Source: CAYPFY01 sp964410105
GTDB taxonomy: Bacteria > Bacteroidota > Ignavibacteria > UBA10030 > SZUA-254
Direction of reading: 5' to 3'
NCBI GenBank assembly: GCA_964410105.1
Contig: CAYPFY010000004.1
Span: 62,001 to 126,000 of the forward strand
Length of the DNA: 64,000 nucleotides
This document shows positions 42,540 to 49,918 of the stretch, piece after piece (position 1 is the stretch's first letter; each line of letters starts with the position of its first letter). The translations under genes and the position numbers were made by a program. The notes below the pieces were generated by a model. That model saw only the letters and a list, made by a program, of their open reading frames with translations, made no database searches and was not told where the DNA came from.

Positions 42540-44288
42540 GTGATTGAACCGTCCGGGCGCGGAAAGATGGCTATAGACATCCACTCCAATATCATGAAGG
42601 CGCGCACCTGCGCCGAGGGCTCTTCCTGTGACCACACCGTCCCCTACAGTAATATAGGGGATCTGATCTCCGCCCGCGTGCGTGATCAGGGGGATGACGA
42701 GTGGCTGATCTATTGCTCCGACGATGACCCGCGGAGACGTTCCTTCACCTACCGCCGGTTCAGCGACGACGTGCGGGGAGCCGCGACGTTTCTCCTTGAC
42801 CACGGGATATCACGCGGCGACCGCGTCGCCACCATCTCCTTCAACCACTCGGACACCGTCATCCAGTACTTCGCGGCTTTCATGATCGGGGCCGTCGTCG
42901 TGCCGATCAATCTGGGCGAGGACGACAGGCGCATCGGCTTCATACTGAAAAACTCCGGGTGCAAACTAGCGTTCGTGCGGGACCAATTCATCGGGAGGGT
43001 CGCAAAGATTCTGGGCGACGAGCCGAGCGTCGGCACGGTCGTCGGGGTCGGATCCAGGCTCTCCCCACGGGGAAAATCGCTCCCGGCAAACTATGTCGAA
43101 TTTGAACAATCGACTCCCGGCCTGAAAGGGATAGAGATCGCCCGACAGCATGTCGGCCTCGATGATGAGGCTTTGATCGTCTACACGTCGGGGACGACAG
43201 GCTTGCCCAAGGGTGTTGTGCTTACCCAGTACAATCTTCTGGTGGATGCAAAGGCCATTTCGGAATGGCACGGCCTGGAGAAGGGGCAGCGAATGATGTG
43301 CGTCCTTCCCATCCATCATGTGAACGGGACCGTCGTCACGCTGATGACCCCCCTGTATTACGGAGGGAGCGTCGTGCTTAACCAGAAATTTCACACGGCA
43401 ACTTTTTTCCAGCGGCTGGCGGATGAGCGGGTCCACGTTGTGAGCGTAGTCCCCACCTTGCTCCAGTTCCTCCTGCACGAACGCTTGTCGCTCTCGCGGT
43501 ACGACCTCTCGTGCTTTCGCCACCTCATCTGCGGCGCGGGGCCGCTCACGGTAGAGCTGGCGCTTAATTTCGAGAAAACGTACAACCTCCCGATCATTCA
43601 CGGCTACGGGCTGTCGGAGACGACCTGTTATTCCTGTTTCCTCCCGCTCGATCTTTCCCCCGAGGAGCACACGCGGTGGCTCGGTTCGTACGGCTTCCCC
43701 TCGATCGGTGTGCCGGTCCCTCCCAACGAGATGGCGATTCATGACGGAAGCGGCAATGAACTGGGCGAAGAGGCACGGGGCGAGATCGTCATCCGGGGGC
43801 ACAATGTCATGAAGGAGTATTATGCCAACCCTGAGGAAAACCTGAAAACGTTCGCCCACGGCTGGTTCCGGAGCGGCGATGAGGGTTTCTACAAAAGAGA
43901 TGAGCGGGGAAGGAAATTCTTCTTCATCACAGGACGCATCAAGGAATTGATCATCCGGGGAGGGACCAACATATCGCCCTTTGAGATTGACGAAGTCCTG
44001 ATGAACATGCCAGGCATCAAGGCGGGGTTAGCGGTCGGATTTGAGAACGACTGGTACGGCGAGGAGGTCGGTGCGTATGTCCAGGCGCGGGAGGGCATCG
44101 CCGTCACGGAGGGAGATGTCATCGACTACTGCAGGAAATTCTTTCCTTTTCCAAAGTGCCCGAAGGTGGTGGTCTTCGGGGACGACATACCGGTGACATC
44201 GACGGGAAAGTACCAGCGCAACAAACTAAAGCCTCTCTTCGCGCAATGGAAGGGGGAGCAATTCACGGAAAAACCGCGCACCGGCTAA
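42540..44288 (+). CDS. AMP-forming acyl-CoA synthetase/ligase
   Basis: The 582-residue protein is an ANL-superfamily enzyme that activates a carboxylic acid as an acyl-adenylate and normally transfers it to CoA. Motifs: A3 LIVYTSGTTGLPKGVVLTQ (about residues 211-229), A5 HGYGLSETTCYSCF, A7 WFRSGDEGFYK, A8 GRIKELIIRGGTNISPFEID and the catalytic Lys in GKYQRNKLKP. The length is like medium-chain or aryl-CoA ligases. Being last in a tyrosine operon, it may activate acetoacetate or an aromatic by-product; this is inference. The frame starts at GTG 42540, but ATG 42567 (MAIDIHSNIMKAR), behind GGAAAG, is an alternative. A hairpin spans its stop. Confidence 0.87.
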   Translation: MIEPSGRGKMAIDIHSNIMKARTCAEGSSCDHTVPYSNIGDLISARVRDQGDDEWLIYCSDDDPRRRSFTYRRFSDDVRGAATFLLDHGISRGDRVATISFNHSDTVIQYFAAFMIGAVVVPINLGEDDRRIGFILKNSGCKLAFVRDQFIGRVAKILGDEPSVGTVVGVGSRLSPRGKSLPANYVEFEQSTPGLKGIEIARQHVGLDDEALIVYTSGTTGLPKGVVLTQYNLLVDAKAISEWHGLEKGQRMMCVLPIHHVNGTVVTLMTPLYYGGSVVLNQKFHTATFFQRLADERVHVVSVVPTLLQFLLHERLSLSRYDLSCFRHLICGAGPLTVELALNFEKTYNLPIIHGYGLSETTCYSCFLPLDLSPEEHTRWLGSYGFPSIGVPVPPNEMAIHDGSGNELGEEARGEIVIRGHNVMKEYYANPEENLKTFAHGWFRSGDEGFYKRDERGRKFFFITGRIKELIIRGGTNISPFEIDEVLMNMPGIKAGLAVGFENDWYGEEVGAYVQAREGIAVTEGDVIDYCRKFFPFPKCPKVVVFGDDIPVTSTGKYQRNKLKPLFAQWKGEQFTEKPRTG

Positions 44289-44296
44289 GGAGCCGG
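44281..44296 (+). terminator. hairpin at the end of the tyrosine operon
   Basis: CCGGCT, AAGG and AGCCGG make a six-base stem with a four-base loop over the ligase stop codon. No T-run follows, so termination is possible but unproven. The neighbouring gene is convergent. Confidence 0.35.
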
Positions 44297-44314
44297 GGCA
44301 AGCTCACAGCCGCT

Positions 44315-45085
44315 TCAAAAGAGGAAAGTCCCGATGAATATCCCCCCATTGAGCATCCACCCCTTGCCACTCACGCCGGAGGGGACCCCGGCCAGGTCAT
44401 ACTTGTCGTCAACCTTCCAGCTGTTCCCCGACATGCCGTTATAGGAAAGGCCGGCACGAAGGCCGAGCCAGCGGAGAAGGGCGACTTCAACATTCACCGT
44501 GGGCTGGTAGACGAAAAAGGAGCCGGCGAGCGTCGTTGAGTACTCGAACGGCTGGCCGTTCGGGGGGACTCCTGTGTTGAATTGGTCCCAGGCCCCGTCC
44601 CACGTCTTGGCAAAACCCTGGTCCCGGGTGAGTTTCATGCTCATTCCCCCTCCCCCAAGAACGATGCCGACGGCCACATCGAGGCGAGGAACGACGGGGA
44701 AGACATAATCGATGTTAACGCCTCCGAATCCAACTGAAAGATCGACGTCGCGGCGAACCTGACCCTGAAGGGACTTAGACCGGATGGTCCCGCTTGCGCC
44801 GAGGCCGCCGACGCGCACGTTCGGAAGCAGGAGTATGTAACCATATCCCTGTCCTCCCACCATTAATATGGGGCCGTTGTCGAACTCCGCGGCGTTGCTC
44901 TTGCGGAGAACCTCATTAATGGGATCGAGGTCGATGAAGAGAAGATGTTGAGTAAACCCGATCCCGCCACCGATTTTTGCCTGGGCGTGCCGCCGGGGAG
45001 GAGGAAGCGGCTCCTCTTCCTCTTCCTGTGCGAGGGCGGGGATGACGCTCAGGATGAGCATGGATGCAACGATGAACTGGCGCAT
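44315..45085 (-). CDS. secreted outer-membrane beta-barrel-like protein
   Basis: The 256-residue product begins with a cleavable signal peptide (MRQFIVASMLILSVIPALA) followed by an acidic, proline-rich linker EEEEEPLPPPRR. From about residue 35 the sequence is glycine-rich with alternating strands (KIGGGIGFTQHLLFIDL, GYGYILLLPNVRVGG, VDLSVGFGGVNIDYVF, LDVAVGIVLGGGGMSM) and ends NGGIFIGTFLF, with the terminal aromatic residue typical of outer-membrane barrels. An 8- to 10-strand barrel is likely. I cannot name a family. It is convergent with the tyrosine operon and sits 280 bases from the E1 gene. Confidence 0.7.
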   Translation of the reverse strand: MRQFIVASMLILSVIPALAQEEEEEPLPPPRRHAQAKIGGGIGFTQHLLFIDLDPINEVLRKSNAAEFDNGPILMVGGQGYGYILLLPNVRVGGLGASGTIRSKSLQGQVRRDVDLSVGFGGVNIDYVFPVVPRLDVAVGIVLGGGGMSMKLTRDQGFAKTWDGAWDQFNTGVPPNGQPFEYSTTLAGSFFVYQPTVNVEVALLRWLGLRAGLSYNGMSGNSWKVDDKYDLAGVPSGVSGKGWMLNGGIFIGTFLF

Positions 45086-45366
45086 GGGGTTTTCTCCGCG
45101 TGATATGGACCGAAAGATTCGGTGAATTTAGGAAAATAATTCAAGAGTTACAATAACGCGACCGGCGGGACGGGATGCTCGGGCCGCACGAATGACGCCA
45201 GTGCAAGATCCGGGAATGGTCTGTGAATCGCCGACCGATGCAGCTGCAAAGAAACACTACGCGAGCCCTCGCCGCGTCACAGGCACGGCCGGGGGAATCG
45301 AACGGGGAGGATCCTTCGGGGGATTTCCGAGAATAAACCTAAAGCGTATGCCGGGACTCATCCCGG

Positions 45367-46773
45367 TCAATAGCGCGCCATCGATGCATCAATCCGGTCT
45401 GCCCATGCGTCGATGCCGCCGGCGAGATTTTTCACTTTCCGGAACCCGGCGCCTCTCAGAAACTCTGCCGCCCGCGCGCTCCTGCCTCCCGTCTTGCAGT
45501 GGACGACGATTTCCATTGAAGAATCCACTTCTCCCACCCGTTGAGGAAGGTCGTTCAGCGGGATGAGCGATCCCCCGAGATTATTGATCGCGTACTCGTT
45601 CGGTTCTCGCACATCGAGAATAAAAATCTTATCGCCACGGTCAAGCCGGGATTTGAGCTCTTCGGGCGAAATGTCGAATTCTTCCCCGGCTTGCTCGGAC
45701 CGCATTCCGCAGAAATCGTCGTAATCGATCAGCCCGGTGATGGTTGGGGACGCGCCGCAGGCGGGGCAGTCGGGATTTTTCCGGAGCTTCAGCTCGCGGA
45801 ATTTCAGGCCTAAACCGTCGAACAGCAGGAGTCTCCCCACGAGCGAATCCCCCTCCCCGATGATCAGTTTTATCGTTTCCAGCGCCTGGAGAGATCCGAC
45901 GATCCCTGGAAGAACGCCGAGCACACCTCCTTCTGCGCAGCTGGGAACCAGTCCCGGGGGCGGGGGAGAGGGATAGAGACAACGGTAGCAGGGTCCCCGG
46001 CGGGCATCGAAAACGCTCACCTGGCCGTCAAATCTGAAAATGCTGCCGTACACGTTCGGCTTTCCGAGGAGGACGCAGGCATCGTTCACCAGGTAGCGCG
46101 TGGGAAAGTTATCCGTACCGTCGACGATGATGTCGTAATCCTGCAGAATCTCCATGGCGTTTTCCGAGCTCAGCTTCGTCGGATGAAGATTGACGCGGCA
46201 ATGCGGGTTGATTTCGAGCAGCCGTTCGCGGGCAGAGTCGAGCTTCGGCCGTCCGACGTCGGCCGTCGAATGGAGCAATTGTCTCTGGAGATTAGAGAGA
46301 TCGACCACGTCGAAATCCACGATGCCGATCGTGCCCACGCCGGCCGCGGCCAGATACAGGCCAAGCGGCGAGCCGAGCCCCCCTGCGCCGATCATAAGCA
46401 CGCGCGATTCCTTCAGTTTCTTCTGTCCCCTGATGCCCACCTCGGGCATGACCAGGTGCCGGCCGTAGCGGAGCATCTCCTCCCGCGAGAAATCTGACGG
46501 CGACCCGCCGCCGGCGATCGATGGCACAATGCTGATGACATCCGAATCGCGAAGAGCGGTTTTGCCGTTTGCGGGATACCGGACTTCCTCGTCGTTCACG
46601 CAGATATTCACATGACTCCGAAGCGTCCCCTCCTGCGTGAAAAGGTGTGGGGAGAGCTGCGAGTACTGGCGCGTAAGATTACTCAAAACCTCGGCAACGG
46701 AATCTCCCTCGACATCGAGATAATTTCTGTTGCCGACGAAGCCTCTGAGCGGCGTCGGAATGATCACTCTCAT
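45367..46773 (-). CDS. ubiquitin-like (MoaD/ThiS) – E1 (MoeB/ThiF) – rhodanese fusion
   Basis: Three modules are joined in one 468-residue chain from ATG 46773 (AAGGAG in front). Residues 1-90 are a MoaD/ThiS-like beta-grasp domain ending in AGGG (87-90). Residues 95-345 are an E1-like adenylating enzyme: GAGGLGSP (129-136) binds ATP, with Cys279 of PSCAEGGVLG as candidate transfer Cys and a zinc site from CYRC (262-265) and CPAC (336-339). Residues 370-468 are a rhodanese with active loop HCKTGGRS (Cys426). In ordinary systems the beta-grasp protein is separate and its free GG is adenylated and thiocarboxylated; here it is internal, so release would need cleavage after the glycines. The neighbouring JAMM peptidase is the obvious candidate. 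Roles could be sulfur delivery for cysteine, thiamin, molybdopterin or tRNA. Confidence 0.9.
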   Translation of the reverse strand: MRVIIPTPLRGFVGNRNYLDVEGDSVAEVLSNLTRQYSQLSPHLFTQEGTLRSHVNICVNDEEVRYPANGKTALRDSDVISIVPSIAGGGSPSDFSREEMLRYGRHLVMPEVGIRGQKKLKESRVLMIGAGGLGSPLGLYLAAAGVGTIGIVDFDVVDLSNLQRQLLHSTADVGRPKLDSARERLLEINPHCRVNLHPTKLSSENAMEILQDYDIIVDGTDNFPTRYLVNDACVLLGKPNVYGSIFRFDGQVSVFDARRGPCYRCLYPSPPPPGLVPSCAEGGVLGVLPGIVGSLQALETIKLIIGEGDSLVGRLLLFDGLGLKFRELKLRKNPDCPACGASPTITGLIDYDDFCGMRSEQAGEEFDISPEELKSRLDRGDKIFILDVREPNEYAINNLGGSLIPLNDLPQRVGEVDSSMEIVVHCKTGGRSARAAEFLRGAGFRKVKNLAGGIDAWADRIDASMARY

Positions 46774-46789
46774 AAAACTCCTTCTTCTC

Positions 46790-47203
46790 TCATGCAATGA
46801 TCTGCCGGTCAAAGCGCAGCCGGCTTTCGTCCAGCACCCAGGCCGTCATCATTCCTCTGCGTCCCGATGTGACCGACTGGATCACGTAGGAAAACCAGGG
46901 AAACGCATGCTCAAGATCGTACTGCGAGGGGGCCGGAGTACGGTCGGGGTGCGAGTGATAAAAACCTAGCAGAAGCAGGCCATTCTTCTGCGCAAGGTTT
47001 TCTGCGTTCCGGTAATCGTCGGACGACACCAGGAATCTCCGCTTCCGGTCCGACGTGCCGCTGTTGGGAAGTTCGCCGATAACTGTCACCTCCCTGACCC
47101 CGTCAGATTCCGTTCCGATCAGGGCGCCGCAGCATTCTTCCGGATATGTCCGTTCGCCATGGGACGAAATCTGGCGGGCGATTTTTTCCGGGATTATTAT
47201 CAC
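46790..47203 (-). CDS. JAMM/MPN+ metallopeptidase
   Basis: A 137-residue protein made of one JAB/MPN domain. The catalytic residues are complete: Glu22 or Glu23 in YPEECCGALIG, then His83-Ser-His85-Pro, Ser93 and Asp96, the HxHP-x6-S-x2-D zinc motif. Bacterial homologues (Mycobacterium Mec, Thermus-type enzymes) trim residues from the end of sulfur-carrier beta-grasp proteins, exposing or regenerating the terminal GG. The start is GTG 47203, behind GAGGGG. It lies 16 bases upstream of the beta-grasp/E1/rhodanese fusion on the same strand, so processing of that fusion is the leading hypothesis. Confidence 0.9.
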   Translation of the reverse strand: MIIIPEKIARQISSHGERTYPEECCGALIGTESDGVREVTVIGELPNSGTSDRKRRFLVSSDDYRNAENLAQKNGLLLLGFYHSHPDRTPAPSQYDLEHAFPWFSYVIQSVTSGRRGMMTAWVLDESRLRFDRQIIA

Positions 47204-47564
47204 GATCCCCTCTCTTTCCAGAGCGGCTTGCCGGGGTATTTTCCATCCGGGAACATAGTTACAATGAAGACAGAATCCATTTTACGTGCAAGTCCCGGGC
47301 ACACGGCCGACCCCCGGGGCTCAAAAGCGGGCAGCGATAATTATGATCGGTTTCTGGCGAGATTTCCGGAAGAAGTTCCTCAACCCTTCATCAGTTTCCG
47401 GTGAAGGGTGATTAAACGGGATAACAAATGTTCACCGGAATGGAGAGCGGACCAACGAACAACAGAAAAAACTCTGATTCATGGTCTTGGAATTGCTTCT
47501 CCAATTTTTAATATAGAAAGTTTCGTACACTGGTCAAATCGAAACTTTTTCGGGGGTTGGGAAA
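47204..47564. other. gene-free interval upstream of the frameshifted gene
   Basis: No coding frame of note. The right part holds a fair promoter for the plus-strand gene, TTGGAA (47487-47492), 16 bases, TAATAT (47509-47514), and directly over the expected start of transcription an inverted repeat described separately. The left 280 bases show nothing beyond weak GC-rich dyads. Confidence 0.45.
47517..47548 (+). promoter_or_regulatory. perfect 9-bp inverted repeat at the predicted transcription start
   Basis: AAAGTTTCG (47517-47525) and CGAAACTTT (47540-47548) are exact reverse complements around a 14-base loop. The repeat begins three bases after the -10 hexamer, so it is either an operator placed on +1 or a 5' leader hairpin in the mRNA. 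No T-run of terminator type follows within the stem. Confidence 0.45.
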
Positions 47565-48412
47565 ATGCTGCGCACAGCAAGAGTAGCTCTTGTGGCGATT
47601 CTGACGACGTTCCTATCGAGCGGAGGAAGCTCTCAGTTTGTCTTCTTGCCTCCCGGATTGAATTTTCCGCCGCTCCGGGCGAACATGAGGGAAACGAGGA
47701 TAGGAGTGTTCAAATTCCTGGATGCAGGGAACCTGAAATTAGACACCGGTAATAGCATCGACCTCATCGGGTATGGGATCCTGGACGAAGGGACAAGAAT
47801 CACCGCGGGGATTGATTTCACGGCTTATGCCCTTGCGACAGGGAGTGACGGTTTGAGGCTTCAGATTGATGCTCTGGATGGAATTTTCGGGGGAAATGTA
47901 TCGATCTCACGGACCGAGGACCGCGGGATACTCCAGTGGAGGCTAAGGATTTATCACGGGAGCTCTCATGTCGTCGAAGGGCACTATTCGAGCAAGAATC
48001 AGCAGTGGCTCGGGGGCCGTTGCCATTCTCTCAGGATCCGGGCGAGCTGACGGTCGCCCGATTCGTCGAAGAGTCCTTCGGTTCCCTGCGGTATTACTGG
48101 GGGGAGTCTCCTATGCTTCGCTTGTCCGGCCCGACGAGATCCGGAGGGTGGCTTACCTGGGGGGCGGGGAGTTGAGCTGGCTGCTCGGCGGGGAGGGCGG
48201 ATCTCCCGACAGCGCCTACGCCACCATCTCAACCTGGAAGGAATGCCTCAATATGACGCGTCGCATCATATCCAGGGAGGGATCAAATTTGTAAAATGGT
48301 CCGGGAAGGGGGTCAACCTCTTCCTTGCTTATTATTCCGGGAGGAGTTATCTGGGCGAGTATTACAACGAGGGCATTTCGACCCTGGGGGGGGATTCGCG
48401 GTCGACTTTTAG
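47565..48412 (+). pseudogene. DUF1207-like outer-membrane/secreted protein, reading frame broken four times
   Basis: The first frame encodes a signal peptide (MLRTARVALVAILTTFLSSG) and FVFLPPGLNFPPLRANMRE and reaches ILQWRLRIYHGSSHVVEGHY, which recalls the DUF1207 family. Then the reading must step to the next frame near 48012-48016 (five G), near 48099-48104 (six G), near 48245, and near 48386-48393 (eight G), each time as though one base, probably G, were missing. Joined, the pieces give about 283 residues including ELTVARFVEESFGSLRYYWG, GVSYASLVRPDEIRRV, GGIKFVKWSGKGVNLFLAYY and a terminal GFAVDF, the aromatic ending of outer-membrane proteins. Either a decaying gene or a run of sequencing errors; family assignment from memory. 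Confidence 0.65.
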
Positions 48413-48957
48413 AGCCCCAGATCCGAGGAGATTGATTTCATAGCCGTGATGACGAACTGGATATGCTCATCCATGGGCAGGCCCATTTCGGCGCACCCTT
48501 CAGAAATATCGTCCCGGCTCACATTGCGCGCAAATGCCCGGTCCTTGAGCTTCTTCTTCACGGACGGAACTTCCAGGTCTGCGATCTTATTCGGTCGGAT
48601 GACGGCGCAGGCCGTGATGAAACCGCACAATTCATCGCAGGCAAACAATGCTTTTGCCAGTTTGGTATCGCGGGGCACCCCCGTGTATGAGGCATGAGAG
48701 AGGATTGCCGTCCGTAGATTATCCGGGTAACCTCTTTCCTTCAGGATTTCGGATCCTTTGAGCGGGTGATCGGGGGCGGTCGGAAAGGTTTCATAGTCGA
48801 AATCGTGGAGTAGCCCGGCCATTCCCCAGAGCTCTTCGTCCTCATTGAACTTCCGCGCGTAGGCGCGCATGGCTGCCTCCACGGCGAGCATGTGCTTGAT
48901 GAGCGCGTCGCTTTTCGTGAACTCGGTGACGAGGGCGAAGGCTTCAGTTCGGTTCAT
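48409..48957 (-). CDS. HD-domain phosphohydrolase
   Basis: The 182-residue protein has the metal-binding HD signature: His22 in ALIKHMLAVEAAM, the paired HD in GLLHDFDYETFP (about residues 51-52) and later His and Asp in LSHASYTGVP and FACDELCGFI. This matches the small HDIG-type proteins related to YqeK/YedJ, which cleave phosphate from nucleotides or other small molecules. Specificity cannot be read. Its stop overlaps the tail of the frameshifted gene by four bases on the opposite strand; it is divergent from the methyltransferase gene. Confidence 0.87.
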   Translation of the reverse strand: MNRTEAFALVTEFTKSDALIKHMLAVEAAMRAYARKFNEDEELWGMAGLLHDFDYETFPTAPDHPLKGSEILKERGYPDNLRTAILSHASYTGVPRDTKLAKALFACDELCGFITACAVIRPNKIADLEVPSVKKKLKDRAFARNVSRDDISEGCAEMGLPMDEHIQFVITAMKSISSDLGL

Positions 48958-49014
48958 GAAGGATTTCGAATAAGACTTCCTTGAAAATCAGAATTTCGTG
49001 CGTAAAATGCAAGA

Positions 49015-49042
49015 TTGATTATTGGCCGAATCTTGGTATATT
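49015..49042 (+). promoter_or_regulatory. putative promoter placed for a leaderless methyltransferase message
   Basis: TTGATT (49015-49020), 16 bases, TATATT (49037-49042) make a good sigma-A promoter, and TATATTGT resembles the Bacteroidota TAnnTTTG. Exactly six bases (GTCAGC) separate the -10 hexamer from the ATG, and there is no Shine-Dalgarno sequence, the same geometry as upstream of bshA. Confidence 0.5.
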
Positions 49043-49048
49043 GTCAGC

Positions 49049-49675
49049 ATGGATATCGTCCACGCCCACATCGTCGACTACCTCCTCAATGTCACTCCCG
49101 AGAGGGATGAGATTCTCGAAGACATGGAGCAATACGCGCTGAACAGAAATTTTCCCATCATTGGCCCTCTGGTCGGGCGGCTGCTTTATGTCCTCGCCAA
49201 GGCAGCGGAGGCGCGTAGAATCCTGGAGCTCGGCTCCGGATTCGGCTATTCCGCGTACTGGTTTGCAAAGGCGCTGGGAAAAGACGGCAAGGTCATCTGT
49301 ACCGAGGGGAGCCGTGAAAACGCGGAACATGCGCAGGAATACTTTCATAGGGCCAAGATTTCGCAGAAAATTGATTTTCGGGTGGGCGATGCGCTGAAAC
49401 TCATCGATGACACCGACGGTCAGTTCGACATCATCTTCAACGATATCGACAAGCACCAGTATCCGAAGGCGTTCCGCCGGGCGGTGCCGCGGTTGAGGAA
49501 GGGGGGAATGCTCATCAGCGACAACGTCCTCTGGGGCGGCAAAGTGGTTGCTCACAAACCTGACGCTGACACGGCCGGGATACTCACGTACAACCGGCTC
49601 ATCTACGCGTCGAAGGACTTATTCACCACAATCATCCCCTTGCGCGACGGAGTCTCGATAAGCATCAAGCTGTAG
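49049..49675 (+). CDS. O-methyltransferase (COMT/caffeoyl-CoA methyltransferase type)
   Basis: A 208-residue SAM-dependent methyltransferase of the MTF3/YrrM class: ILELGSGFGYSAYWFAKAL (motif I, about residue 60), VICTEGSRENAEHAQEYF (motif II), FRVGDALKLIDD and FDIIFNDIDKHQYPKAF with the metal-binding Asp and the DNVLWGG segment (about residue 160). Members methylate catechols, 5-hydroxyuridine in tRNA (TrmR/YrrM) or small phenols; the last option is notable beside the aromatic acid pathway, but nothing here decides. The ATG at 49049 is chosen since the upstream in-frame part lies over the promoter. Confidence 0.9.
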   Translation: MDIVHAHIVDYLLNVTPERDEILEDMEQYALNRNFPIIGPLVGRLLYVLAKAAEARRILELGSGFGYSAYWFAKALGKDGKVICTEGSRENAEHAQEYFHRAKISQKIDFRVGDALKLIDDTDGQFDIIFNDIDKHQYPKAFRRAVPRLRKGGMLISDNVLWGGKVVAHKPDADTAGILTYNRLIYASKDLFTTIIPLRDGVSISIKL

Positions 49676-49678
49676 CCG

Positions 49679-49918
49679 ATGATCCTCACAGGACTGGCCT
49701 TCGTGTTCCTCCTTCTTCTCTCCCTCCTGGCGGTATTCGGGTACAAAGTCCTGGGCGACAAGGGTCCGGAGGCGGCGGAAAAAACGCGGTGCTCGGTCTG
49801 TCGTCAGCCTTTCGGGAAGGAAGAGCTGCTCGTCAGACAGGTCGGCGATCACAAGCTCATGTATTTCTGCCGCGGCTGCGTCCTCGGTCTCTGGAGCGAT
49901 CTCGGGATGAAAAACTAG
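49679..49918 (+). CDS. 79-residue membrane-anchored zinc-ribbon protein
   Basis: One N-terminal membrane span (MILTGLAFVFLLLLSLLAVF) is followed by a cytoplasmic or periplasmic knob with two knuckles, CSVC and CRGC, spaced by about 24 residues; together they can hold one zinc or iron ion. It reads like a truncated rubredoxin-less ribbon of the kind found in membrane adaptor proteins, with no named family. It begins three bases after the methyltransferase stop and ends one base before the convergent reductase gene. RBS is poor (the preceding TGTAGCCG), so expression by coupling is likely. Confidence 0.65.
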   Translation: MILTGLAFVFLLLLSLLAVFGYKVLGDKGPEAAEKTRCSVCRQPFGKEELLVRQVGDHKLMYFCRGCVLGLWSDLGMKN

